A stretch of DNA of 30,706 nt from an uncultured Oscillospiraceae bacterium (lineage in GTDB: Bacteria > Bacillota > Clostridia > Oscillospirales > Acutalibacteraceae). Made by a program: the position numbers and the translations under genes. A model generated the notes under the pieces. The model ran no database searches, was not told the origin of the DNA, and saw only the letters and a list, made by a program, of their open reading frames with translations. Location: positions 1 to 30,706 of the forward strand of contig USCI01000022.1 of assembly GCA_900553255.1 (NCBI GenBank), in the 5' to 3' direction. Below, piece by piece: positions 22,218 through 30,622 of this stretch (position 1 is its first letter; every line of letters starts with the position of its first letter).

Positions 22218-22499
22218 TTACTTAAACAGCCGGCCGAAAAAGCCGCCGGAGCGCGAATGCACCTCGGCATAGGTCAGCGACTCGATATTCCCCTCCAGCG
22301 TCAGCTCGCCGGTTTCCACATTGAGCCGGTTGATATGCAGCCCCTCCCCTTTGACGGTGAGTTCCCCCATATCGGTATACACCACCACCGTCAGCTCATC
22401 AAAGCTGTCCACATCCGATACACCGGACACGGTCAGCGCGTGGCGGTCCTCCAGAATCAACTGATGGGGCATCTGCAGCCCCTTCTTTTCCTCCACCAT
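22218..22499 (-). CDS. yabP: Sporulation protein YabP
   Basis: A 93-residue YabP/YqfC-family protein made almost wholly of beta strands. Typical motifs are HQLILEDRHALTVSGVSDVDSF (in part), TDMGELTVKGEGLHI, NVETGELTLEGNIESLTY and the Gly-Phe ending GGFFGRLF. In B. subtilis yabP and yabQ are transcribed in the mother cell and required for cortex synthesis. ATG 22499 follows AAAGGGTGGG. yabO (rqcP), which precedes yabP in Bacillus, is not here. Confidence 0.93.
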   Translation of the reverse strand: MVEEKKGLQMPHQLILEDRHALTVSGVSDVDSFDELTVVVYTDMGELTVKGEGLHINRLNVETGELTLEGNIESLTYAEVHSRSGGFFGRLFK

Positions 22500-22718
22500 C
22501 GATTAACCCACCCTTTCGCCCATACCGGGAGGTTTGGCCACATCGCCATTGTCCGGCGTCCGCGGTACCTTCCTGCTGTTCCATGTTTATGGGCGGCAAA
22601 GGGGATTTATGCCATTCCTGTGATTTTGTCTGCTCCGAAACATGCGGCCCCCTGTCCAGCGCTGAGCGCTCTTCCGTGCAAACAGCGAACCGCCACTTTC
22701 CGTCTCCGATGGACAAGC
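22500..22718. other. Intergenic region upstream of yabP
   Basis: No gene is supported between yabP and the terminator of the acetyltransferase gene. In particular, no S4-domain YabO/RqcP sequence can be read on the minus strand. The region holds a SigE-like promoter candidate for yabP and little else I can recognise. Confidence 0.6.
22583..22612 (-). promoter_or_regulatory. SigE-like promoter candidate for yabP
   Basis: On the minus strand GCATAAA (22606-22612) and CATAAACA (22584-22591) are 14 bases apart. They resemble the mother-cell SigE consensus (KMATATT, 13-15 bases, CATACAMT), each with mismatches. Expected from yabPQ biology, but the match is moderate. Confidence 0.38.
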
Positions 22719-22755
22719 AAAATGCAGGGCATGGAAAAACCATACCCTGCATTTT
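22719..22755 (-). terminator. Terminator of the GNAT gene
   Basis: AAAATGCAGGG-ATGG (22719-22734) pairs with CCAT-CCCTGCATTTT (22740-22755), with one mismatch, and provides T4 on both strands. It lies about 50 bases past the GNAT stop on the minus strand. Confidence 0.8.
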
Positions 22756-22802
22756 GAGCTGTCCTTGCCGTCCATGCAGCCACGGGCGCAAGCATGGAAT
22801 CG

Positions 22803-23192
22803 TCATTTCCCTTTTCCGTCAATTACATAGGATTGCAGTCCTTTGGCACACCCGTTTTTTTCATAAAACGCCTCTGCTTCCGGCTGCGCACCAAAATAGA
22901 GCATGGTCGGGGTGTGGGCTCTGGCGAGCTGGAGAAGATGGCTGCCGATTCCCTGCTTCCGGTATTCCGGGAGAACCAGCAGCTCGGTAATGGTGCCAAA
23001 ATAATAGCCGTCCGAAAGAATCCGCAGGCAGCCTACAAGCCTAGTGCCGTCGTAAGCGGTTATATTCAGGGTTTTGGATAATGCCGCCCGGGTTGCTTCC
23101 CGGTCATACTCCCCGGGCCATATTCGGTTGACAAATGCAAGAAAAGCCGAAGCATCAAGCGTCCGGTCATCCACTTTATATTCCACAGACAT
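22803..23192 (-). CDS. GNAT-family N-acetyltransferase
   Basis: A 129-residue acetyl-CoA-dependent acyltransferase. The acetyl-CoA pyrophosphate-binding motif appears as LLVLPEYRKQGIGSHLL at about 71-87, after the strand GTITELLVLP. The later AQPEAEAFYEKNGC matches the usual motif B region with Tyr and Asn. It lies two bases after the fused kinase/nucleotidyltransferase gene and before a terminator, so it is co-transcribed with it. A role in acetylating an amino sugar or a small metabolite is possible, but the substrate cannot be read from the sequence. Confidence 0.9.
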   Translation of the reverse strand: MSVEYKVDDRTLDASAFLAFVNRIWPGEYDREATRAALSKTLNITAYDGTRLVGCLRILSDGYYFGTITELLVLPEYRKQGIGSHLLQLARAHTPTMLYFGAQPEAEAFYEKNGCAKGLQSYVIDGKGK

Positions 23193-23194
23193 CG

Positions 23195-25237
23195 TTACTT
23201 TTTACTCTTTTGAGGTGCATAAGCGGCGACGATTTCCGCCATACGCTGCTGCTTGCTCTCCATATCCTCCACAAGGCGCAGCTGTGTGCGGCACCGGTCC
23301 AGGTTCTGTCCCGGACGGCTGGTCTTAAAATAAACATCCCCCTGCAGGTAATCGGTCAAAAACCGCATGCCGCACTCCAGGGTAATGAGTTTTGCGGAAA
23401 AGGGCAGCATCTCGATCTCTTTGTCGGTCAGGCTGCTGCCGCATTCGCTCAAATACCCCCGCACGTAAGCCTCGAACAGCTCCAGGCTGCACGATACCCT
23501 GCGCAGGTCCGTCTCATCTTCCGCCGCCGTGCTCGCGCCGAAACGGATGCTGTCCCCGAAATCATACAGCGAAAGCCCCGGCATGACCGTATCCAGGTCG
23601 ATCACGCACACCGGCTCGCCGGTGCGCTCATCCAGCAGCACATTGTTGAGCTTTGTATCATTATGGGTAACACGAAGCGGCAGCTCTCCCCGCTCCAGCA
23701 TATCCACCAGCACCGACGTATCCGCCTTACGGGCCCGCACAAAGGCGATTTCCTCCTGCACCTGCGCGGCGCGTCCGGCAATATCCTGCTGTACCGCACG
23801 TTCAAAATCCGCATACCGTGAGGCGGTATTATGAAAGCGCGGGATGATTTCGTGCAGCGTCTGCGGCGGGAAATCCGCCAGCAGCCGCTGGAACCGGCCG
23901 AACGCCACACCGGAATACGCGAAGGATTCCGGTGTATCGGCCGTCTCCAGGCTTACGGTTTTTTCCACGAACAGCAGCATCCGCCAGCCGTTCCCCTGCT
24001 CATCAAAGCAATAGCTTTTGCCGTCCTTCGTCGGGATCAGCGTCAGGCATTCCCGCGTGGGGTCGCCTCCCTGTTCAGCTATCTTTTCCCGCAGATAAGC
24101 GGTTACACGTTCGACGTTCTCCATCAGCGCCGCAATGTCGGTGAAAACGCGGCCGTTCATCTGCTGCAGGACATATCGGCGGTCCGGTCCGTCGACACGC
24201 TCACAACGCACCAGATAGGTGTCGTTGATATGTCCGTTGCCGTAGGCATGAATCGAAGCCACACGCCCCTCGGTCGCGAAGTGCTCACACAGCTCCAGCA
24301 GCTTCCGGTTCCAGCTCTCCTCCCACAGAGAGGGCGGATACAGCCCCTTTCCGACCATGCCGTGAATGGCGTCGATCACCTGCTGCCGGTCCTCCGGATA
24401 GGTCATACCGTACCAGCGGTCGGCCGTACGCAGCACCTGCACATCCGCTTCTCCGCTCTCCACCAGGCAGTCCACTACATAGGGAAGGTAAAATTCCGCT
24501 TTGGTCAAATCCCGGCCCGGCGTATCCAGGAATTGCCGGAACTTATCCTCAAAGTGGTCCAGAGCGCCAGCCGGGAAGGCCCAGCAGTTCATCGAGACCG
24601 TACAACGCTCAGGCAGCGGCTCCCAGGTCGCACCGCTGTCCTCGGTAAACATCGGGCGGCCATCCCGCAGTTCGATATGGGTGCGTTCCACCAGTCCGGT
24701 CAGGTAGCCCTCCGGACTGACTGTGCACACCCCGCGGGAAACATAGCCGTTTTCGGTCAGCGTGTTCTCCAGCTGATAGCCCGCCATCGCAATATGCATC
24801 CGCCCCGTCTGCGGCCGGGTCAGAAAATCATACAGCAGGCGGTAGCAGTTACGCCCATAATAATCGTCCGCATTGATGACGGCAAACGGCCCCTTGACCA
24901 CGTCGCGGCAGCACAGCACCGCATGACCGGTACCCCACGGCTTTACCCGTCCCTCCGGCACCGTGTAGCCAGCCGGCAGCTTATCCAGCTCCTGGTACAC
25001 ATACTCCACCGGCACATGCCGGGCGATCCGGTCGCCGATGTTCTGGCGGAACGCTTCCTCGATGGCGTGCTTGATGACAAACACCACCTTGCCAAACCCG
25101 GCCGCCACCGCGTCATAAATCGAATAGTCGATGATCTTTTCCCCCGACGGGCCAACCGGTGTAATCTGCTTGAGCCCGCCGAACCGGCTGCCCATTCCCG
25201 CAGCCATAATCACCAAAGTCGGTCTGTTCTTTTCCAC
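23195..25237 (-). CDS. Fused sugar nucleotidyltransferase and NahK-like sugar kinase
   Basis: A 680-residue two-domain enzyme. Residues 1-300 form a GlmU/UGPase-like NTP transferase: AAGMGSRFGGLKQ at 12-24, PWGTGHA near 100, and the metal-binding NADDYYG at 122-128. Residues 310-680 form an aminoglycoside-phosphotransferase-fold kinase like N-acetylhexosamine 1-kinase: GNGHINDTYLV at 333-343, YVLQQMN near 355, the catalytic HNDTKLNNVL at 525-534, and the metal-binding DLDTVMPG with YDFGDSIRFG at 547-567. Both active sites look intact. Predicted chemistry is sugar to sugar-1-phosphate, then to NDP-sugar. GTG 25237 is chosen because AAAGGA lies eight bases upstream and it directly precedes the first strand. 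galE is divergent next door and could epimerise the product. The sugar is unknown (GlcNAc/GalNAc by NahK analogy). Confidence 0.9.
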   Translation of the reverse strand: MEKNRPTLVIMAAGMGSRFGGLKQITPVGPSGEKIIDYSIYDAVAAGFGKVVFVIKHAIEEAFRQNIGDRIARHVPVEYVYQELDKLPAGYTVPEGRVKPWGTGHAVLCCRDVVKGPFAVINADDYYGRNCYRLLYDFLTRPQTGRMHIAMAGYQLENTLTENGYVSRGVCTVSPEGYLTGLVERTHIELRDGRPMFTEDSGATWEPLPERCTVSMNCWAFPAGALDHFEDKFRQFLDTPGRDLTKAEFYLPYVVDCLVESGEADVQVLRTADRWYGMTYPEDRQQVIDAIHGMVGKGLYPPSLWEESWNRKLLELCEHFATEGRVASIHAYGNGHINDTYLVRCERVDGPDRRYVLQQMNGRVFTDIAALMENVERVTAYLREKIAEQGGDPTRECLTLIPTKDGKSYCFDEQGNGWRMLLFVEKTVSLETADTPESFAYSGVAFGRFQRLLADFPPQTLHEIIPRFHNTASRYADFERAVQQDIAGRAAQVQEEIAFVRARKADTSVLVDMLERGELPLRVTHNDTKLNNVLLDERTGEPVCVIDLDTVMPGLSLYDFGDSIRFGASTAAEDETDLRRVSCSLELFEAYVRGYLSECGSSLTDKEIEMLPFSAKLITLECGMRFLTDYLQGDVYFKTSRPGQNLDRCRTQLRLVEDMESKQQRMAEIVAAYAPQKSKK

Positions 25238-25306
25238 AGAAATCGTCCTTTCCGCTCCGGAAAGCTCCGGAGGAACGCTGAATTTACCCTCTGCATCTCT
25301 TGCCTC

Positions 25307-25334
25307 TTGAAAACAGCGGCAATACGGGTATAAT
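25307..25334 (+). promoter_or_regulatory. SigA promoter of galE
   Basis: TTGAAA (25307-25312) and TATAAT (25329-25334) are 16 bases apart, with the predicted start near 25341. The -10 box is the left arm of a perfect inverted repeat shared with the divergent promoter. Confidence 0.82.
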
Positions 25335-25357
25335 AGAATAGCAACGTTTCTATTATA
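25329..25357. repeat. Inverted repeat joining two facing -10 boxes
   Basis: TATAATAGAA at 25329-25338 is perfectly complementary to TTCTATTATA at 25348-25357. Each arm contains a TATAAT box, one per strand. It may be an operator for a regulator of both genes, or simply the result of overlapping mirror promoters. Confidence 0.8.
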
Positions 25358-25380
25358 GACGGGAGGAACCAAAATGGCAA
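25352..25380 (-). promoter_or_regulatory. Divergent SigA promoter of the fused kinase gene
   Basis: On the minus strand TTGCCA (25375-25380) and TATAAT (25352-25357) are exactly 17 bases apart. The -35 box overlaps the first codons of galE. The transcript would start near 25345, giving a leader of about 108 bases before GTG 25237. Confidence 0.68.
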
Positions 25381-26390
25381 TACTAATTACTGGCGGCTGC
25401 GGATATATTGGCAGCCATACCTGCCTAGAAATGCTGGCGGCAGGCTACGACATCGTCGTTCTCGACAATTATTACAACGCCAAGCCCGAGGCGCTGCACC
25501 GCGTCCAGGCCCTTGCTGGAAAGAGTTTTCCGTTTTACGAATGCGATATCCGTGACGCCGACGGCCTGCGCCGCATCTTCCGCGAAAATCAGATCGATGC
25601 CGTTATCCATTTCGCCGGCCTGAAGGCGGTCGGCGAATCGGTCAAAAAGCCGCTCGCCTATTACGACAACAATGTCGGCGGAACGGTAACCCTCTGCCAG
25701 GTGATGGCCGAAGCGGGCTGCAAGCGCATGATCTTCAGCTCCTCCGCCACCGTTTACGGTATGAACAACCCTTCCCCGCTGCGGGAGGACATGCCCACCG
25801 GAGCGGTCACCAACCCCTACGGCCGCACCAAATATATCATTGAGGAAATTCTCAAGGATACCTGCGCATCCGATGAGGAATGGTCGGCGGTGCTGCTGCG
25901 GTACTTCAATCCCATCGGCGCACACGAGAGCGGGCAGATCGGTGAGGATCCCAACGGCATCCCGAACAACCTGATGCCGTATATTTCCCAGGTTGCCATC
26001 GGCAAGCTGCCGCGCCTTTCGGTTTACGGCGACGACTACGATACCCACGACGGTACCGGCGTGCGCGATTATATCCATGTGGTGGATCTGGCGGTCGGCC
26101 ATGTCAAGGCGGTCGAATACGCGCTCGGCCACACCGGTGCGGAGGCCTTCAACCTCGGCACCGGCATCGGCTACAGCGTGCTGGATATCGTCAATGCGTT
26201 CAAGCAGGCCAACGGCGTCGACGTCCCCTATGTCATCGCGCCGCGCCGCGCCGGCGATATCGCCACCTGCTACTCCGATCCGGGCAAGGCGCAGCGGGTG
26301 CTCGGCTGGAAGGCGGAGCATGATCTTGCTGCCATGTGCCGCGACTCCTGGCGCTGGCAGTCGCAGAATCCGAAGGGCTACGATGCCTGA
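25374..26390 (+). CDS. galE: UDP-glucose 4-epimerase
   Basis: An NAD+-dependent extended short-chain dehydrogenase that interconverts UDP-Glc and UDP-Gal (and, in many bacteria, UDP-GlcNAc and UDP-GalNAc). The 338-residue length is standard. The Rossmann motif GGCGYIGSH lies at 7-15, the catalytic Ser region SSSATVYG near 122-129, and YGRTK (Tyr-xxx-Lys) near 148-152. The sugar-binding region includes RYFNPIGAHESG and RDYIHVVDLA. GGGAGGA lies ahead of ATG 25374. It is divergent from the fused kinase/nucleotidyltransferase, which would supply its NDP-sugar substrate. Confidence 0.97.
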   Translation: MAILITGGCGYIGSHTCLEMLAAGYDIVVLDNYYNAKPEALHRVQALAGKSFPFYECDIRDADGLRRIFRENQIDAVIHFAGLKAVGESVKKPLAYYDNNVGGTVTLCQVMAEAGCKRMIFSSSATVYGMNNPSPLREDMPTGAVTNPYGRTKYIIEEILKDTCASDEEWSAVLLRYFNPIGAHESGQIGEDPNGIPNNLMPYISQVAIGKLPRLSVYGDDYDTHDGTGVRDYIHVVDLAVGHVKAVEYALGHTGAEAFNLGTGIGYSVLDIVNAFKQANGVDVPYVIAPRRAGDIATCYSDPGKAQRVLGWKAEHDLAAMCRDSWRWQSQNPKGYDA

Positions 26391-26425
26391 CCCTTTTCCC
26401 ATACAGTATCTGTTTTATCCTAGTC

Positions 26426-26468
26426 ATCCCGCAGGGCGTATATGCGTCCTGCGGGATTAATTTTTCCC
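26426..26468 (+). terminator. Terminator of galE
   Basis: ATCCCGCAGG (26426-26435) pairs perfectly with CCTGCGGGAT (26448-26457), then TAATTTTT. It lies immediately upstream of the marR promoter. Confidence 0.88.
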
Positions 26469-26497
26469 TTGACAGAGCCGTTTCTCTCGGTTACACT
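26469..26497 (+). promoter_or_regulatory. SigA promoter of the marR-ABC operon
   Basis: TTGACA (26469-26474) and TACACT (26492-26497) are 17 bases apart, with the predicted start at about 26504, inside the palindromic operator that follows. Confidence 0.78.
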
Positions 26498-26502
26498 TAT
26501 AT

Positions 26503-26518
26503 TTAGTTTCCTAACTAA
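26503..26518 (+). promoter_or_regulatory. MarR-type operator
   Basis: The perfect palindrome TTAGTT-TCCT-AACTAA covers the predicted transcription start of marR. Similar short TTAG-CTAA palindromes are common for MarR repressors of this kind, so autoregulation with release by the exported compound is the likely mode. Confidence 0.65.
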
Positions 26519-26537
26519 CTATTTGGAGGCGGTAAAA

Positions 26538-27002
26538 ATGTCCCCCTTGCCAAAAGAACGCCCGCATGCCCCGCCGCCGGAGGAAATGCCGCTGATGATG
26601 CTGATTAACGAGCTGTCCAGGCTTTTCCGCAACCATATGCGTACGGAGTGTGAAAAAATCGGCTTGCAGGACGGCTTCCGTCAGCTGCTGTTCCAGCTGG
26701 CGCATGAAGACAACATCCCTCAGCTGGACCTGGTGCAGCGGACCCATTTACGGGCGCCGACCGTCAGTGTCGCACTTCGGCAGATGGAGGAGGCCGGGCT
26801 GGTCAGCCGCCGGCCGGACCCCGGTGACCAGCGGCAGGTTATCGTCGTCCTGACCGAAAAGGGACGGGAGCTTGACCGGAGGCAGCAGGAAAAATTTCAC
26901 GAGGCGGAGGAACTCTTCGCCCGCGGTCTGACAGACGATGAATACCAGCGGCTCAAAGCGCTTTTGCTGCACATGCGGCAAAACGTACTTGAACAGCTTT
27001 AA
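26538..27002 (+). CDS. MarR-family transcriptional regulator
   Basis: A 154-residue winged-helix repressor. A dimerisation helix (LINELSRLFRNHM) precedes the HTH at about 60-95, including LDLVQRTHLRAPTVSVALRQMEEAGLV (in parts). The wing is RRPDPGDQRQVIVVLTEKGRE, which contains the conserved Asp-x-Arg. ATG 26538 follows GGAGGCGG; a longer open frame upstream runs through the promoter. It lies 21 bases before the first ABC gene, so it probably controls that exporter in response to a toxic or phenolic compound. Confidence 0.93.
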   Translation: MSPLPKERPHAPPPEEMPLMMLINELSRLFRNHMRTECEKIGLQDGFRQLLFQLAHEDNIPQLDLVQRTHLRAPTVSVALRQMEEAGLVSRRPDPGDQRQVIVVLTEKGRELDRRQQEKFHEAEELFARGLTDDEYQRLKALLLHMRQNVLEQL

Positions 27003-27023
27003 CGACGGTAAGGAGATGGTTTT

Positions 27024-28775
27024 ATGACGGCTGCCAAGCCGCTCCCGGGTTCCCCTGCGCGGCTGATGCGTTATCTGCTGCCCTATTGGTTTTTCGCCCT
27101 GCTCTCCCCCATCGTCATGGCCGGTGAAGTGATTTTCGACCTGCAGCAGCCAAGACTGATGTCCGAAATTGTGGATAACGGCGTTCTTGCCGGCGATATG
27201 CCGCGTATATTGTCCGTCGGGTTGGTTATGCTTGCCTTTACGGTGCTCGGCGGCCTGTGCGGTGTAGGCGGCGCGGCCTTCGGTACGGTGGCGGCGCAGA
27301 ATTTCGGCAACGACCTGCGGCGGGACGTTTTCAGCCGGGTGATGCACCTTTCCCAGGAACAGACCGACCGCTTCACCACCGGTTCGCTTGTCACACGGCT
27401 GACCAACGACATTACCGCCGTGCAGGACCTGGTTTCGATGGCGCTGCGGATGTTTGTACGCGCTCCCCTGACCTTTATCGGCGGCATCGTCATGGCTTTA
27501 TCGATGAATGTGAATTTCGGCCTTGTGCTGGTGATTGCCTTGCCGATCGAGCTGCTGGTGGTATGGCTGCTGCTTTCCAAAGCCAGCCCGCTGTTCGGCC
27601 TGGTACAGAAAAAGCTGGACCGGGTCAACGCCGTCGTACAGGAAAATGTATCCGGCGCACGCATGGTCAAGGCCTACGTCCGCGAGGAATATGAGGAAGA
27701 TCGCTTTCGGCAGGCCAATGATGACCTGATGCATACCTCCCTGCGGGTACAGAAGCTGATGGCCATCCTCAATCCCCTGCTGATGATCGTGATGAATTTT
27801 TCGGTAGTTGCCATCATCCTGCTCGGCGGGTTCCAGGTCGAGGCGCGCGCCATGGAGGTCGGCCAGGTCATGGCGGCGGTTACCTATGTCACTCAGATTC
27901 TCATGTCGATCATGATGGTCAGCACGATGTTTCAGTCAATTTCCCGCGCCCGCGCCTCCGCCGCGCGCATCCGTGAGGTGCTCGATACCCTGCCGGCGAT
28001 CGCCGACGGCGATAAGCACGCCGAAGTCGGTGAAGCCGGCCGCGTGGAGTTCTGCAGCGTCAGCTTCCGCTATGACGGGGCCGCACGCCCGGTGCTCGAG
28101 GACATTACGCTGGACATCCGCCCCGGCGAACTGGTGGCGGTCCTGGGGGCGACCGGTGCGGGAAAAACCACCCTGTGCAGCCTGATCCCGCGTTTTTACG
28201 ATCCGGAATCCGGCCAAATCCGTATCGACGGTATCGATGCGCGGGATTATCCGCTCGGTGAACTCCGGCGCAAAATCGCATTTGTTCTGCAGAAAAGCGA
28301 GCTGTTTTCCGGCACGATCGCCGACAACATACGCTGGGGGAACCCCGACGCCACCGACGAGGAGGTAGAAGCGGCCGCCCGCACGGCGCAGGCCGACGAC
28401 TTTATCCGCGGGTTCCAGGACGGCTATCAGACGGTCATCGGGGAAAAGGGCGCCTCCCTTTCCGGCGGGCAGAAGCAGCGGCTGTCCATTGCCCGGGCGA
28501 TTCTCAAGAAGCCGGAAATCCTGCTGTTTGACGACAGCACCTCTGCGCTCGATCTCGGCACGGAGGCGCGGCTGCAGGAAGCGCTGCGGCAGCAGCTGCA
28601 GCATACCACCGTCATCATGGTGGCGCAGCGGGTGGCCAGCGTCCGGCAGGCCGACCGCATCGTCGTGCTCGAAGGCGGAAAAATCGCCGCCTGTGGCCGG
28701 CACGAGGAGCTGCTCAAAACCAGCGCCGTCTACCGGGATATCTGCGCGTCGCAGCTCGGAAAGGAGGCGGTCTGA
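27024..28775 (+). CDS. ABC exporter half-transporter with degenerate Walker B
   Basis: A 583-residue type IV ABC exporter subunit. Six membrane helices span about 1-310 (YLLPYWFFALLSPIVMAGE onward), followed by an ATPase domain. That domain has Walker A GATGAGKTT near 375, a Q-loop VLQKSELFSG, signature LSGGQKQR near 478 and Walker B LLFDDSTSALD near 500. The residue after the Walker B Asp is Asp rather than the catalytic Glu. This is the usual sign of the degenerate partner in heterodimeric exporters such as BmrC/BmrD or TM287/288. AAGGAGA precedes ATG 27024. It stops one base before the partner gene. It likely expels a drug or lipophilic compound. Confidence 0.93.
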   Translation: MTAAKPLPGSPARLMRYLLPYWFFALLSPIVMAGEVIFDLQQPRLMSEIVDNGVLAGDMPRILSVGLVMLAFTVLGGLCGVGGAAFGTVAAQNFGNDLRRDVFSRVMHLSQEQTDRFTTGSLVTRLTNDITAVQDLVSMALRMFVRAPLTFIGGIVMALSMNVNFGLVLVIALPIELLVVWLLLSKASPLFGLVQKKLDRVNAVVQENVSGARMVKAYVREEYEEDRFRQANDDLMHTSLRVQKLMAILNPLLMIVMNFSVVAIILLGGFQVEARAMEVGQVMAAVTYVTQILMSIMMVSTMFQSISRARASAARIREVLDTLPAIADGDKHAEVGEAGRVEFCSVSFRYDGAARPVLEDITLDIRPGELVAVLGATGAGKTTLCSLIPRFYDPESGQIRIDGIDARDYPLGELRRKIAFVLQKSELFSGTIADNIRWGNPDATDEEVEAAARTAQADDFIRGFQDGYQTVIGEKGASLSGGQKQRLSIARAILKKPEILLFDDSTSALDLGTEARLQEALRQQLQHTTVIMVAQRVASVRQADRIVVLEGGKIAACGRHEELLKTSAVYRDICASQLGKEAV

Positions 28776-28776
28776 C

Positions 28777-30616
28777 ATGCCGAATCCGCCTCCTGGACGC
28801 ATCATGGGCCGTCCGATGGGCGGCCCCGGCCCGCGCGGACCGGTTATGCGGGAAAAGCCAAAGAACACCACCGGCACCGTCAAACGGCTGGTGCGTTATA
28901 TCGGACGCAGCCGCTACCTGCTGATCGGCCTGCTGGCCGTCATGCTGTTCGTCACGCTGCTTTCTCTGGCCGGGCCGGCGCTGCAGGCGCTGGCAATCGA
29001 CTGCATCACCCTGACCGACCGGCAGCTTTCGGTGGACTTCAGCGGCCTGTTCCGCACCCTTGCCGTGATGGCCGGCGTGTATGTGCTTTCCTCGGTGCTG
29101 ACCTATTTCCAGGGTATTTTCGCCGCCAGGCTCTCGCAGTACACGGTACGCATGATGCGTGCGGACCTGTTCGCCAGAATGGAGCGGCTGCCGATCCGGT
29201 ATATCGATACCCACCAGCACGGCGACCTGATGAGCCGCATGACAAATGACGTGGAAAACGTCTCCAACACCATTTCCCAGTCAATCGCCTCTCTGTTTTC
29301 CAGCGTGCTGACCGTCGCCGGCACCCTGGTCATCATGCTGTGCTACAATCCGCTGCTGACACTCGTCAGTGTGGTTACCGTGCCGCTCAGCCTTCTCGCG
29401 AGCGTCACCATGTCCAAATTCATGCGCAGATATTTTGTCCGGCAGCAGACGCTGCTCGGCCGGCTCAACGGCCACATCGAGGAGATGGTCACCGGCTACA
29501 AAACCGTGATGGCCTACGGCCGGGAGGAAAAGGCGGTGGCGGAGTTTGGTGAAATCAGCGGAGAGCTGAAAAACTGCGGCATCCGCGCGCAGATTTTCGG
29601 CGGCATCATGGGTCCGCTGATGAACCTTATCGGCAATTTCGGCTACCTGCTGATCGCCGCTGTGGGAGGCTATATGGCCTTCCACGGCATCATAACCGTC
29701 GGTGTCATCCAGGCCTTTCTGCTGTATTCCAAGCAGTTTACCCGGCCGATTACCGAAATTGCCAACCAGTATGCCCAGATCCTGACCGCCATCGCCGGCG
29801 CCGAGCGCGTTTTCGAGGTGATGGATGCCGATCCGGAGGACGCCGGCGGAAATGTGCCGCTGAAACCCGAAGAGGTCAGGGGGGGCACTGTCCTTCCGGA
29901 ATATTGACTTTTCCTATCTGCCCGGCGAGCAGGTGCTGTACGATTTCAATCTGGAGGTGCTGCCGGGCCAGAAAATTGCCATTGTCGGCGCGACCGGCTC
30001 CGGGAAAACCACCGTCGTCAATCTGTTGACCCGGTTTTATGACGTGGACAGCGGAGAAATCCGGCTGGACGGTGCGGATATCCGGGAACTGCCGAAGGAC
30101 GCGCTGCGGCGCAGCATCGCCATTGTGCTGCAGGATACGGTGCTGTTCTCCGATACCATTGCCGCCAACATCCGCTACGGGAGGCTAGACGCCACGCCGG
30201 AGGAAATCCAGGCCGCGGCAAAGGCCGCCAATGCAGACGCCTTTATCGAACAGCTTCCGGACGGCTACAACACTGTGCTCAGTGAATCCGGCAGCAACCT
30301 CAGCGGCGGACAGCGGCAGCTGCTTTCCATTGCCCGCGCGGTGCTGGCCGATCCTAAAATCCTCATTTTGGACGAAGCCACCTCCAGCGTAGACACCCGC
30401 ACCGAGATGCATATTCAGCAGGCGATGATTGCATTGATGAAAAACCGTACGAGCCTGATCATCGCCCACCGGCTTTCCACCATACGTGACGCTGACCGGA
30501 TCATCGTCATCGATGCCGGCCGCGTTGTGGAAAGCGGCAGCCATGAGCAGCTGCTCGCGCAGCGCGGCTGCTATTACCGGCTATATCAAAACCAGTTTGC
30601 CGGAAAAAGCACCTAA
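28777..30616 (+). pseudogene. ABC exporter partner half-transporter, split by one-base frameshift
   Basis: ATG 28777 follows AAAGGAGG and opens a frame with a Pro/Gly-rich start (MPNPPPGRIMGRPMGG) and six membrane helices. It hits a stop at 29907. The run of seven G at 29879-29885 is the break: removing one G restores ALSFRNIDFSYLPGEQVL and joins the frame that continues to 30616. The downstream part holds Walker A GATGSGKTT, signature LSGGQRQLLSIARA and Walker B ILILDEATSSVD with the canonical catalytic Glu, plus the H-loop HRLSTIRDADR. The restored protein would be 612 residues, complete for the family. It pairs with the degenerate half encoded just upstream. A sequencing error, a real mutation and phase variation are all possible. 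Confidence 0.85.
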
Positions 30617-30622
30617 AGAAAA

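Noticed and set aside
23831..25333. A 500-codon open frame on the plus strand
   Set aside because: It is antisense to the fused kinase/nucleotidyltransferase and has no ribosome binding site or family features.
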